DNA from: WHTX01 sp038255145
GTDB lineage: Bacteria; Actinomycetota; Acidimicrobiia; Acidimicrobiales; CAIXPF01
Direction of reading: 5' to 3'
Length of the DNA stretch: 64,000 nt
Assembly: GCA_038255145.1 (NCBI GenBank)
Contig: JBBSLP010000004.1
Span: 79,803 to 143,802, forward strand
Numbering within the stretch: position 1 is the first letter of the stretch; each line of letters begins with the position of its first letter. Both the position numbers and the translations under genes were made by a program. Below the pieces are notes generated by a model, which worked only from the letters and a program-made list of their open reading frames with translations, was not told where the DNA came from and did not search any database. Below are positions 1-7,524 of this stretch, piece after piece.

Positions 1-626
1 GCTTCAACATCGAGACCAAGATCGGCCCCGGTGTGGACGACACCGCCCCCTTCGACGTCTTCACCGGGGCCCTGGTGACCGCCATCCTGGACAACGGCCT
101 GCAGGACCGGGCCATGATCCAGTCCTTCGACTGGCGCACGATCATCCTGGCCAAGGAGCTCGACCCCAGCATCGAGACCGTGGCCCTGGTGTGGCAGTAC
201 GGCCCGGCCAACTGCGCCAGCCCCGCCGACGAGTGCTCACTCGAGGCCGTGGTCGGTGACCCCACGGTGCAGAGCACGTGGACGGGGGGCCTGGACTGGT
301 GGGATTCCCAGGACCTGGGCACGCTCGTCAAGGAGACCGGCGCCGGCGTGGTGTCGTCCAACTGGCAGGTCCACGACCCCGAGCAGGGCACGGTCATGCC
401 CGCGGACCCCGCCCACCCCGATGCTGCCTACCAGGTCCAAGACCCGGCCATCTACCACGGGCCTGACGTGGCCACCCTGCAGGACCGCGACGGCCTCAGG
501 GTCGTGCCCTACACGGTCAACGACCCGGCCACCATCCAGCGGGTCATCGACCTGGGCGTCGACGGCATCATCGCCGACGACGTCCCCGCCCTGGTGCTGG
601 TGGCCAAGCGCAACGGCCTCCGCTGA
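1..626 (+). CDS. Glycerophosphodiester phosphodiesterase family protein (5' partial)
   Basis: The frame is open from base 3, so the N-terminal half lies outside the window; about 207 residues remain. The protein would hydrolyse glycerophosphodiesters to an alcohol and glycerol 3-phosphate. Visible family signatures are NIETK at the very start of the window (the E-x-K metal/substrate element), QSFDW near residue 40, and the closing VDGIIADD, typical of the last strand of the GDPD TIM barrel. Cysteines in the middle (NCASPADEC) could form a disulphide, in keeping with an exported form, but the signal peptide would be off-window. The call rests on motif recognition. Confidence 0.85.
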   Translation, partial: FNIETKIGPGVDDTAPFDVFTGALVTAILDNGLQDRAMIQSFDWRTIILAKELDPSIETVALVWQYGPANCASPADECSLEAVVGDPTVQSTWTGGLDWWDSQDLGTLVKETGAGVVSSNWQVHDPEQGTVMPADPAHPDAAYQVQDPAIYHGPDVATLQDRDGLRVVPYTVNDPATIQRVIDLGVDGIIADDVPALVLVAKRNGLR

Positions 627-666
627 TCCGAGGGTCCGCTGATCCGACGGTCCGCTGATCCGACGC
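619..666. repeat. Three tandem 16-bp repeats
   Basis: Units at 619-634, 635-650 and 651-666 read TCCGCTGATCCGA followed by GGG, CGG and CGC. The first unit contains the stop codon of the phosphodiesterase gene, so the array begins inside the coding region and runs into the intergenic space. Function unknown. Confidence 0.8.
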
Positions 667-777
667 GCTGACGGGCCGCAGCTTCATCCCCGGTTCACCT
701 CATGGCCACCTCCCGCCCGTGGGCGGGGGGTAGCCACCACCTGACCCAACGACCCCGACGCGATGCGGAGGCACGAC

Positions 778-1056
778 GTGAGCGCACAAGAGCAGGACCC
801 GGCCGACAACCCCCGGCGGCTCGACACCAACAAGGACCGCCTGCGGGAGGGCTTCGTCGACGACGACGGCAACCCGCCGTCGGACGACGAGCTGACCGAG
901 GTCGTCGAGGAGCAGGCGGCGCAGTACGAGGAAGCCCCCATCCAGGACTTCGCCATCCTGCTCACCGAGCACGACAGCCGTGACGAACTGCGCGAGCGGG
1001 GCCTGCACGCCCGCCTCGGTGGGGCCGGTGACGTCGTCAGCGGCGACGTGGACTGA
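778..1056 (+). CDS. Small acidic protein with three-helix-bundle dimerisation domain
   Basis: This is a 92-residue acidic protein. GTG at 778 is preferred because GGAGG (767-771) sits 6 nt upstream; an in-frame ATG at 763 lies before that ribosome site. Residues from about 30 onward (GNPPSDDEL, then DFAILLTEHDSRDELRERG and LHARL) match the actinobacterial three-helix-bundle dimerisation family (DUF3562-like). A second copy of the same domain lies at 28490-28714. No catalytic residues are evident. The gene stands alone between the phosphodiesterase and the PhoX gene. Its role is unknown. Confidence 0.7.
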   Translation: MSAQEQDPADNPRRLDTNKDRLREGFVDDDGNPPSDDELTEVVEEQAAQYEEAPIQDFAILLTEHDSRDELRERGLHARLGGAGDVVSGDVD

Positions 1057-1169
1057 TCGCGGCTGTTCACCTGGTGGTCGACGGGGCGTCACGCCCAGGT
1101 CGGGTAGGCGTCGACGGGGCTTCGTACGGTCCGGCTTGCACCTGTCCCCCACCTTCGAGGTGTGCACCC

Positions 1170-3119
1170 ATGTCCCACACATCGCCCCCCGTCGACGCGC
1201 CCGGCGATCACCCGGGCCGCCCGACGCTCTCAAACACCGGCCAGCAGACCTTCGCCGACGTGCTGGTGGCCCGCCTGTCCCGCCGGGGCCTCCTGGCCGG
1301 CGGGCTGGCCACCGCCGCCGCCACCTTCCTGTCCGGCGGGCCGGGATCGGCCCTCTTCGCTTCACCCGCCGGCGCCGTCGGCGGCCCCGTGGCCGGCAAG
1401 GCCGGGACCCTGTTGGGCTTCACCGCCGTGGGTACGTCCCAGGCCGACGACGTGATCGTGCCCGACGGCTACCGGTACCAGGTGCTCATCCCCTGGGGCA
1501 CACCGCTGCTGCCCGGCGCTCCCCCGTGGCGGCCCGACGCGTCGAACACCGCCGCAGATCAGGAGCTGCAGGTGGGCTCGAACCACGACGGCATGCACTT
1601 CTTCCCCCTCAGTTCCTCCAATGGGACAGACGACGGCAACCGTCGGGGCCTGTTGTGCATCAACCACGAGTACACCGACGAGTGGGTGATGTTCCCCGAC
1701 GGGACCGAGGCCTACGACGCCGAGAAGACCCGCAAGAGCCAAGCGGCCCACGGCGTCTCCGTCATCGAGATCGAGCTCGTCGGTGGCGAGTGGCAGGTGG
1801 CCGAGGGTTCGATGTACCACCGCCGCATCACCGGGTTCACCCCCACCACCTTCAGTGGTCCCGCCGCCGGTCACCCGTTGCTGCGCACCTCGGTCGACCC
1901 CACGGGGATGAGCGCCCTGGGCACGTTGAACAACTGCGCCAACGGTTGGACCCCGTGGGGGACCTACCTGACCTGTGAGGAGAACTTCAACCAGTACTTC
2001 TCCAACCTGGGCGAGGGTGAGATCACGGCCGACCAGGCGGCCCTGCTGAAGCGCTACGGCGTGCCCGAGGAGAGCGAGTACCTCTGGTACACGACCGACG
2101 AGCGGTTCCGGGCCGACCTCGAGCCCAACGAACCCAACCGCTTCGGCTGGGTGGTGGAGATCAACCCCTGGGTGCCGGGCTCCCTGCCCATCAAGCGCAC
2201 CGCCCTGGGCCGGGTCAAGCACGAGGGGGCGGCATCGACCACCGATCCCGATGGGCGCGTCGTCGTCTACTGCGGCGACGACGAGCGCTTCGAGCACGTC
2301 TACAAGTTCGTCTCCGCCCGCCCCTGGCGTCACGTCGTGGGCACCGGGGCCAGCCCCCTCGACGAGGGCACCCTGTACGTGGCTCGCTTCGACGCCGACG
2401 GTTCGGGCACCTGGCTGCCCCTGGTGTGGGACGAGGGTCCCCTCACCCCGGCCGGTGGGTTCGCCGACCAGGGCGAGGTCCTGATCAAGACCCGCATGGC
2501 CGCCGAGGCGCTGGGCGCCACCCGCATGGACCGCCCCGAGTGGGCGGCTGTGGCCCCCAACAAGGAGGTCTTCATGACCTTCACCAACAACACCTCCCGC
2601 AAGGCGTCCGAGGTCGATCCGGCCAACCCCCGCCCCGAGAACGCCTACGGCCACATCCTGCGCTGGCACGAGGCCGACGACGATGCCTCGGCCACGTCGT
2701 TCACCTGGGACGTGTTCCTGCTGGCCGGCAAGGGTGAAGGTACGGGTGACGGGTCGACCGTGGCCGCCGACGCCGCCTTCGGCTCCCCCGACGGCCTGTG
2801 GGTCGACCCCGACTACCGGGTGTGGATCCTCACCGACGGATCCCAGCCCGTGCCCTGCAACAACCAACTGCTGGTGGCCGACCCCTTCACCGGCGAGGTA
2901 CGACGCTTCCTGGTCGGGCCCAAGGGCTGCGAGATCACCGGCATCCACGCCACCCCCGACCAGCGCCACCTGTTCGTCAACGTGCAGCACCCCGGTGACG
3001 CCGGCACCCCCGAGGACCCCACAGCCCAGTCCGACTTCCCCGATCGGGACCCGGCGGGACGGCCCCGGTCCTGCACCCTGGTCATCAGCCGCGTCGACGG
3101 CGGCGTCGTCGGTAGCTGA
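1170..3119 (+). CDS. PhoX-type (DUF839) Tat-exported phosphatase
   Basis: The 649-residue protein belongs to the PhoX/DUF839 family of Ca/Fe-dependent phosphomonoesterases, which release phosphate from organic esters outside the membrane. The ATG at 1170 has GAGG 9 nt upstream (1157-1160). It places the twin-arginine motif SRRGLLAGG at residues 37-45, followed by an Ala-rich hydrophobic stretch, so Tat export is expected. INHEYTDEW near residue 165 is typical of the PhoX metal centre. The frame extends upstream to 1074, but that extension lacks a ribosome site. Length agrees with the family. An imperfect hairpin follows the stop. Confidence 0.92.
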   Translation: MSHTSPPVDAPGDHPGRPTLSNTGQQTFADVLVARLSRRGLLAGGLATAAATFLSGGPGSALFASPAGAVGGPVAGKAGTLLGFTAVGTSQADDVIVPDGYRYQVLIPWGTPLLPGAPPWRPDASNTAADQELQVGSNHDGMHFFPLSSSNGTDDGNRRGLLCINHEYTDEWVMFPDGTEAYDAEKTRKSQAAHGVSVIEIELVGGEWQVAEGSMYHRRITGFTPTTFSGPAAGHPLLRTSVDPTGMSALGTLNNCANGWTPWGTYLTCEENFNQYFSNLGEGEITADQAALLKRYGVPEESEYLWYTTDERFRADLEPNEPNRFGWVVEINPWVPGSLPIKRTALGRVKHEGAASTTDPDGRVVVYCGDDERFEHVYKFVSARPWRHVVGTGASPLDEGTLYVARFDADGSGTWLPLVWDEGPLTPAGGFADQGEVLIKTRMAAEALGATRMDRPEWAAVAPNKEVFMTFTNNTSRKASEVDPANPRPENAYGHILRWHEADDDASATSFTWDVFLLAGKGEGTGDGSTVAADAAFGSPDGLWVDPDYRVWILTDGSQPVPCNNQLLVADPFTGEVRRFLVGPKGCEITGIHATPDQRHLFVNVQHPGDAGTPEDPTAQSDFPDRDPAGRPRSCTLVISRVDGGVVGS

Positions 3120-3144
3120 CGGGCCGCTCGTGTGACCGGGTGGG

Positions 3145-3180
3145 CCCAGCTCGGGATCGGTGACCCGGTCCGGAGCTGGG
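3145..3180. terminator. Hairpin after the PhoX gene
   Basis: CCCAGCTC (3145-3152) pairs with GAGCTGGG (3173-3180), with further GGG/CCC pairing inside. It lies between converging genes (stops at 3119 and 3208) and could serve both. There is no U-tract, as is common in high-GC actinobacteria. Confidence 0.55.
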
Positions 3181-3207
3181 GCCGTCCGCTCGGCGGCGAC
3201 CGTTGGG

Positions 3208-3678
3208 TCACGCGTTGCGGAGGTCGCGGCAGGCGTCGGCGGTGGCATCGTCGTAGGGGAGCCACGTCTCGATGCGCACGTGCTCCACCAGCACGTTCTG
3301 GGGGGCCTGGAACGCGGTGATCATGGTGACGAAGCGCAGGTCGAGCCCGTGGGAGCGGAGGTGGAGGACGACGACGGGGTCCGAGGGCACCACGAGGTCC
3401 ACGCGCCGCCAGTCGGGGTCCACCGTGGTCATGGCCAGTAGGTCGTCGAGCAGCTCCTGCACCTCGCCGTCATCGGGATCGGCCAGGACCTGCTGTCCGG
3501 ACACCTCCTGGCAGCGGTCGAGGAAGGCCAGGCCATCGAGGACAGCTCCCGAGCCGGGTGCGTACCCTGCCTGGCCCTCGAGGCACAGGGCACCCTGCTG
3601 GGTGACATCCTCCTGATCAGCGGCGTGCTGGAAGCCGTACACGTGGTCGGGATCGCCGGCCGCATCGGCGATGCTCAC
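3208..3678 (-). CDS. Protein ending in a regulator ligand-binding-like motif (HTH absent)
   Basis: The frame encodes 156 residues from a GTG at 3678. The last about 60 residues (DWRRVDLVVPSDPVVVLHL, then AFQAPQNV, VRIETWLPYDDAT) resemble the C-terminal end of the ligand-binding domain of actinobacterial XRE regulators (MLTR_LBD/MmyB-like), where a TP-DVT, RIE-PADeaT signature is usual. No HTH is present here or upstream. The GTG start overlaps the TGA of the upstream lipoprotein-like frame (3675-4004), so either the two are translationally coupled or they are one gene split by a one-base slip at the CCCC run near 3681-3684. The function is not known. Confidence 0.5.
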   Translation of the reverse strand: MSIADAAGDPDHVYGFQHAADQEDVTQQGALCLEGQAGYAPGSGAVLDGLAFLDRCQEVSGQQVLADPDDGEVQELLDDLLAMTTVDPDWRRVDLVVPSDPVVVLHLRSHGLDLRFVTMITAFQAPQNVLVEHVRIETWLPYDDATADACRDLRNA

Positions 3679-4004
3679 CGGGGCAGGCTGTCGGCGATGA
3701 TGACCGCCTCACCCGGATCCACCGCCGCCGGTCCCGTCGTGGACGCGCCGCCCGTGGTCTCGGTGCTCGTCGGGGCAACAGGGGCCACCGGCGCGGTCGT
3801 GGTCGCGGCATCGTCGGGGCCCGATGCGCAACTGGCGCCGATGATTGCGAGGGCGACGACCACCAGGCGCCCGCGCTGTCGGGATGCACGCGCCCGACCT
3901 CGAGATGAACGCGCGCGAGATCCACATCGGTGCGGATCGACATCGATCAGATCCCCGGCGACGGTCGTCCCTTGCCTCCATCCGCCGTCGCCCAGCCGTA
4001 CCAC
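3675..4004 (-). CDS. Putative lipoprotein or N-terminal part of a split lipoprotein gene
   Basis: The frame contains a basic stretch, a hydrophobic segment and a lipobox-like IIGASC (Cys at residue 59 from the first ATG), followed by a Thr/Pro-rich linker typical of actinobacterial lipoproteins. The stretch before the lipobox is long if ATG 4004 is used, so the true start may be internal. The frame ends at 3675, overlapping the start of the next frame by GTGA. A one-base frameshift would join this signal-and-linker region to the 3208-3678 product. Seen: lipobox and linker. Inferred: membrane anchoring. Confidence 0.45.
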   Translation of the reverse strand: MVRLGDGGWRQGTTVAGDLIDVDPHRCGSRARSSRGRARASRQRGRLVVVALAIIGASCASGPDDAATTTAPVAPVAPTSTETTGGASTTGPAAVDPGEAVIIADSLPR

Positions 4005-4312
4005 AGGCTCAGACGCGTCACGTCAGCGACCAACCGCTCCAGTTCCGCCATGGCGCGCTCCTGGTCGCCGCGTCGCGTGCTGGCCTCGGCTGATCGCGCC
4101 AACTCGACCAGGTCACCGAGGACCCCGGGCGGGATGGCGAGGACGGGCTCGCGGTTGCCGGGGAGACGGAGGACGGTGGCATGTCCTGAATGGGCGAGCA
4201 CGGCGAACCCGCTCGTCGGCGCCCGCGGCCGCGCCTGCGGCCCCCGTCGACGGAGTCGGAGCACGAGGGCCTTCCCCGCCAGTCGTCCGGACCAGTTGTG
4301 TGGCACCCGCAT
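3947..4312 (-). CDS. Hypothetical basic protein
   Basis: The 121-residue frame has an Arg-rich N-terminus and a predicted helical stretch near residues 70-105 (GDLVELARSAEASTRRGD, then MAELERLVADV). No family recognised. It overlaps the first possible start of the lipoprotein-like frame by 58 nt, which would be relieved if that gene starts internally. It could be real, upstream of and co-oriented with the lipoprotein frame, or a chance GC-rich frame. Confidence 0.35.
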   Translation of the reverse strand: MRVPHNWSGRLAGKALVLRLRRRGPQARPRAPTSGFAVLAHSGHATVLRLPGNREPVLAIPPGVLGDLVELARSAEASTRRGDQERAMAELERLVADVTRLSLWYGWATADGGKGRPSPGI

Positions 4313-4443
4313 CCGAGGACCCTACCTTTACGTACGGGTAGGGTCGCGGGGCGGGAGGCACCCCCGCCCGGGCCTCGGGCGGGGCATGGTGGAGGTCTCC
4401 CGGGATCGGTGACGGTAGGTGCCGCCGATCCCCCTTGCCGGGG

Positions 4444-5433
4444 TCAGCCTGGACCCTCGGGTACGACCCCAGGGCCGGGCGCCACCGCTGCGGTCCACCC
4501 GGCTGTGTCGTTCTCCCCGGGGATGGCCTGTAGGCCCTGCCACAGCACGAGGATCTCGAACCATCGCTCCTCGGCCGGGTCGAGAGGCCGCACGGACCCG
4601 TATCCGGCGCACAGCGCCTGTCGTGCCGCGATCGGCGTCGGCCGCCAGTCGGTGAACCACGCGCCCAGGAAGGTGCATGCCTTGGCCAGGTCGTTCACCC
4701 GGTGGTCGACGACCACGTCATCGAAGTCGAGCACGGCGGTGACCTTCGAGCCCGCCGTCAGGATGTTGGCGGCCCGAAAGTCGTTGTGGACCAACTGGGG
4801 CTCGTCGTCGAGCTCGGGCGCCCGGGCGAGCAGGTCTTCGAGCCGCCGCGACGCCTCGGGCGCGAAGCCGCGATCTGCTTTCGCCAACCACGCGTCGAGC
4901 CGCTCCCTCAGCTCCGGGGCCCGCCCGGGCATCGACGCGTCGGGGTGGCACGCACCGAGCGCCCCGTGCACCTCGGCCAGACAGGCTCCGGCCGAGCGGA
5001 CCGCGGCGTGGTCAGCCACGTCCAACCAGGTCCCCGTCAGTTCCGGCAGCACGGTGACCGACAGCGGACCTGATGGGCCGTCCCGCGTCACCCGATCGAG
5101 CCCGTCCACCGTGGCCAGCGGCGATGCCACGGGGCTGCCCTGCGCCGCCAGCGTGCGGAGCAGCCGCGTCGAGGCATCCAGGCCGGCGAAGCGCTCCCGG
5201 GCCCGCGACCACTTCACCACCAGGTCGCCGCGGTCGCTGTCCATCCACACGATGGCGTTGTGATCGCTGATCACCATCCGCGAGCACGTGCCGACGGAGA
5301 TCCCCCACGTCTCAGCGAGCACCACCGAGGCCCAATCGGTGACCGTGGCCAGGCTGTCGAACCCGAACCGCTCCCTCAGCGCCGCCTGCGGGTCCACGGG
5401 CTCCCACAACATGGACAACCCCAGCGGCAACAT
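4444..5433 (-). CDS. Aminoglycoside phosphotransferase (APH)-family kinase
   Basis: The 329-residue protein has the APH/choline-kinase fold. LVHNDFRAANIL is the catalytic HxDxxxxN loop and VLDFDDVV is the metal-binding DxD segment; the N-lobe contains AIVWMDSDRGDLVVKWS with a probable ATP lysine. Such enzymes phosphorylate small molecules or antibiotics with ATP; the substrate here cannot be deduced. ATG 5433 is chosen because TACCGT (5446-5441 on this strand) lies exactly 7 nt upstream, fitting the leaderless pattern seen across the window. The frame extends back to an ATG at 5478. It is transcribed divergently from cmtR. Confidence 0.8.
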   Translation of the reverse strand: MLPLGLSMLWEPVDPQAALRERFGFDSLATVTDWASVVLAETWGISVGTCSRMVISDHNAIVWMDSDRGDLVVKWSRARERFAGLDASTRLLRTLAAQGSPVASPLATVDGLDRVTRDGPSGPLSVTVLPELTGTWLDVADHAAVRSAGACLAEVHGALGACHPDASMPGRAPELRERLDAWLAKADRGFAPEASRRLEDLLARAPELDDEPQLVHNDFRAANILTAGSKVTAVLDFDDVVVDHRVNDLAKACTFLGAWFTDWRPTPIAARQALCAGYGSVRPLDPAEERWFEILVLWQGLQAIPGENDTAGWTAAVAPGPGVVPEGPG

Positions 5434-5440
5434 CCTCCCA

Positions 5441-5446
5441 ACGGTA
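5441..5446 (-). promoter_or_regulatory. -10-like hexamer, leaderless start of the APH-family gene
   Basis: TACCGT read on the minus strand, then 7 nt, then ATG. No convincing -35 element is visible. Confidence 0.45.
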
Positions 5447-5482
5447 GGTGGGGGAGGGAGGGAGATGGCCCGACGCATGGTT

Positions 5483-5510
5483 CAGCACTCGCTGAGTTCA
5501 GCGTGTGCTG
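5483..5510. promoter_or_regulatory. Candidate CmtR operator (28-bp double dyad)
   Basis: The layout is CAGCAC, TC, GCTGA, GT, TCAGC, GT, GTGCTG: two nested perfect inverted repeats (6-bp outer arms and 5-bp inner arms) symmetric about 5496-5497. It overlaps the expected -35 region of cmtR, directly before the TACGGT hexamer at 5511. ArsR/SmtB-family repressors bind such dyads and release on metal binding, so autoregulation of the cmtR-exporter pair is the natural reading. Confidence 0.7.
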
Positions 5511-5516
5511 TACGGT
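5511..5516 (+). promoter_or_regulatory. -10-like hexamer of cmtR
   Basis: TACGGT followed by 7 nt and then the GTG start at 5524, with no ribosome site, which suggests a leaderless mRNA. It abuts the dyad operator. Confidence 0.5.
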
Positions 5517-5523
5517 AGCCAGG

Positions 5524-5868
5524 GTGTCGACGGCCACGGAGACCCACATCGACGCCCTCACCCGTGTCGGTCGGGCGCTGGCCGACCCGATCCGGTGTCG
5601 GCTGCTCGTCGCGCTTCGTGAGGGGCCGGCGTATCCGGCTGATCTCGCCGACGTGCTCGGGGCGAGCCGCTCGAAGCTGTCCAACCACCTCGCCTGCCTG
5701 CGGGGCTGCGGCCTCGTCGTCGCCGTGCCCGAGGGGCGCCGGGTGCGCTACGAGCTGGCCGACTCCCACCTGGCCGATGGGTTGAGCGCCCTGCTCGGGG
5801 TGGTCCTGGCCGTCGACCCCGACATGGCCTGCGTCGAGGGCTGCGGCGCGTCAGGAGGCCAGCGATGA
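5524..5868 (+). CDS. cmtR: CmtR-type ArsR/SmtB metal-sensing repressor
   Basis: The 114-residue winged-helix repressor closely follows mycobacterial CmtR, a Cd(II)/Pb(II) sensor: RALADPIRCRLLVAL, then SKLSNHLACLRGCGLVV, then RRVRYELADSHLA. The cysteines that form the CmtR metal site are kept: two in LACLRGC and one in the C-terminal MACVEGC segment. GTG 5524 is the start, 7 nt after a -10-like hexamer. The stop overlaps the start of the downstream cation exporter by ATGA, so the two form an operon. Metal binding should relieve repression from the dyad at 5483-5510. Confidence 0.92.
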   Translation: MSTATETHIDALTRVGRALADPIRCRLLVALREGPAYPADLADVLGASRSKLSNHLACLRGCGLVVAVPEGRRVRYELADSHLADGLSALLGVVLAVDPDMACVEGCGASGGQR

Positions 5869-6497
5869 CGTCGGCGTCTCCCGTCCTGCTCGGTCGGCAA
5901 CGCCGGGATGTGCTTCGCCGCCGGGTGCGGCTGCTGGTGGCGGCGACGATCACCTACAACGTGGTCGAGGCCGTCATCGCCATCACCGCGGGGACCGTCG
6001 CCGGCTCGACCGCGCTCGTCGGCTTCGGGCTCGATTCGATCATCGAGGTGGCGTCAGCGACGGCCGTGGCCTGGCAGTTCGCCGGCCGCGACCCCGAGGC
6101 TCGCGAGCGCGTCACCCTGCGCATCATCGCGGCGTCGTTCTTCGCGCTGGCGGCCTACGTGGGTGTCGAGGCGGTGCGGGCGCTGTTCGGCGCCGGCGAC
6201 GTGGAGCACTCCACCGTGGGCATCGCGTTGGCGGCCGTGAGCCTGGTGGTGATGCCCGTGCTCTCACGGGCGCAGCGCCGCACCGGTCGGGAGCTCGGCT
6301 CGGCCAGCGCGGTGGCGGACTCGAAGCAGACGCTGTTGTGCACGTACCTGTCCGGCGTCCTGCTCGTCGGGCTGGTCCTCAACTCGTGGCTCGGGTGGTG
6401 GTGGGCCGACCCGGCCGCCGCGCTGGCCATCGGGGCCGTCGCCGTGAAGGAAGGCCGCCAAGCGTGGCGGGGGGAGGCGTGCTGCGACGCCTGCTGA
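5865..6497 (+). CDS. Cation diffusion facilitator-type heavy-metal exporter
   Basis: The 210-residue membrane protein has about six hydrophobic segments and belongs to the cation transporter (CDF-like) family. Metal-binding elements in the membrane are GFGLDSIIEVASA (Asp in TM2) and ADSKQTLLC with WWADPAAAL (Asp in TM5/6). The extreme C-terminus CCDAC is a likely extra metal site. It is translationally coupled to cmtR (ATGA at 5865), so a cadmium, lead or zinc efflux role is inferred. The protein lacks the long C-terminal dimerisation domain of classical CDFs, as is usual in this subfamily. Confidence 0.88.
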   Translation: MTSASPVLLGRQRRDVLRRRVRLLVAATITYNVVEAVIAITAGTVAGSTALVGFGLDSIIEVASATAVAWQFAGRDPEARERVTLRIIAASFFALAAYVGVEAVRALFGAGDVEHSTVGIALAAVSLVVMPVLSRAQRRTGRELGSASAVADSKQTLLCTYLSGVLLVGLVLNSWLGWWWADPAAALAIGAVAVKEGRQAWRGEACCDAC

Positions 6498-6519
6498 GCG
6501 GGGCTCGGCGGCGTCGAGC

Positions 6520-7117
6520 TCAGTGGGGAGCGCCGAGGAGGGCGTGGATCATCTCGTGGGCGTTCGCGGGGCCGGTGACGTCGAGGCCAGTCGGTGATGC
6601 GGTCCTGCATCGCGCCGGCGGCGAGGGTGCACGCGATGGGGACCGCGTCACCGGTGCTCGTGCCGGGCTCGGCCGTCAGCCGGGCCCCGGTGGGCTCGGC
6701 TGCGGCTGGCATCGCACCGGTGGTGCACCCGCATCCGGCGTCGCAGGGCCCATCGGGGGTGTGGGTGCCGAGGCGGGCCGCGGCTCGTCGCAGTTGGGCG
6801 GTGAACTCCACGAGCGCGGCGACCTGGTCCTCGACGTCGGCGATCCTGTCGGCGAGCAGGGCGCGCAGCCGGTCCTGCACGGGGCCACAGCGTTGGCCGT
6901 CGAACAGCACGACGAGGTCGCTGATGTCGTCGAGCGATAGTCCGAGCCGCTTGGCCCCGGCGATGAAGTGCAGCGTTTCGACCGCGGCCGGGTCGTAGGT
7001 GCGGTAGCCGGCGGGGGTGCGGGCCGGGGTGATGAGGCCGGCGTCTTCGTAGAAGCGCAGGGCGCTGGGGCTGAACCCCGTCTCTCGGGCCACCTTGGAG
7101 ATCGTCAGGCCGTCCAC
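6520..7117 (-). pseudogene. MerR-family metal regulator, internally deleted
   Basis: Residues 1 to about 175 are a normal MerR regulator: HTH (ISKVARETGFSPSALRFYEDAG), hinge helix, and a cysteine cluster CDAGCGC typical of heavy-metal responders. It then reaches MQDRITDW, the beginning of the C-terminal domain. Immediately afterwards, in another frame, comes GLDVTGPANAHEMIHALLG and a stop at 6520, which is the normal end of that domain. Roughly 50-60 residues between these points are missing and the frame is shifted, with the junction near 6583-6592. The original frame then runs on antisense through the exporter gene to 6155, so any product would carry a long foreign Arg/Pro-rich tail. The DNA-binding part is intact. 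Confidence 0.8.
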
Positions 7118-7123
7118 GTGGTG

Positions 7124-7155
7124 ATCATGGACCCTCGACCCGGGTCGAAGGTCAA
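7124..7155 (-). promoter_or_regulatory. MerR-type promoter/operator with over-long spacer
   Basis: Read on the minus strand there is TTGACC (7155-7150), a 20-nt spacer and CATGAT (7129-7124), then 6 nt to the GTG at 7117. A perfect 14-bp palindrome TCGACCCGGGTCGA (7135-7148), extending as an imperfect dyad over 7130-7153, fills the spacer. A 19-20-bp spacer centred on a dyad is the hallmark of promoters twisted open by MerR activators. Confidence 0.75.
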
Positions 7156-7161
7156 GAGGGG

Positions 7162-7500
7162 TCAGGTGACGGAGCGGGGGGCGAACATGATGACGGCCAC
7201 GCCCACCAGGCAGATCGCCGCACCCACCAGGTCGTAGCGGTCAGGCTTGAACCCGTCGACGACCATGCCCCAGGCCAGGGAGCCGGCGACGAAGATCCCG
7301 CCGTAGGCGGCGAGGATGCGTCCGAAGTTGGCGTCGGGCTGGAGGGTGGCGACGAAGCCGTAGGCGCCGAGGGCGACGATGCCGGCGCCGACGAAGAGCA
7401 GGCCCCGGTGCTCGCGCACGCCCTGCCACACCAGCCAGGCACCGCCGATCTCGGCGATGGCGGCCAGTACGAACAGGCCGATCGAGCGCACGATGTCCAT
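7162..7500 (-). CDS. YnfA/UPF0060-family small membrane protein
   Basis: The 112-residue protein has four hydrophobic helices and the family signatures AEIGGAWLVWQGVREHR, then GAYGFVATLQPDANFGRILAAYGG and FKPDRYDLVGA. UPF0060 proteins are SMR-like four-helix membrane proteins; E. coli YnfA has been linked to efflux, but the substrate here is unknown. It lies directly upstream of the damaged merR on the same strand and among metal-responsive genes, so a resistance role is plausible. Confidence 0.9.
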   Translation of the reverse strand: MDIVRSIGLFVLAAIAEIGGAWLVWQGVREHRGLLFVGAGIVALGAYGFVATLQPDANFGRILAAYGGIFVAGSLAWGMVVDGFKPDRYDLVGAAICLVGVAVIMFAPRSVT

Positions 7501-7524
7501 GAGCGGCGCACGCTACGAGCGACG

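Noticed and set aside
1362..3248. Long minus-strand open frame of 628 codons opposite PhoX
   Set aside because: Composition is the Gly/Val/His-rich shadow expected opposite a GC-rich gene; the plus strand has a complete recognised protein with Tat signal and ribosome site.
6155..6519. C-terminal extension of the MerR frame across the exporter gene
   Set aside because: It lies antisense to a coupled exporter gene and has Arg/Pro/Ser noise; the true MerR end is seen in another frame at 6520.
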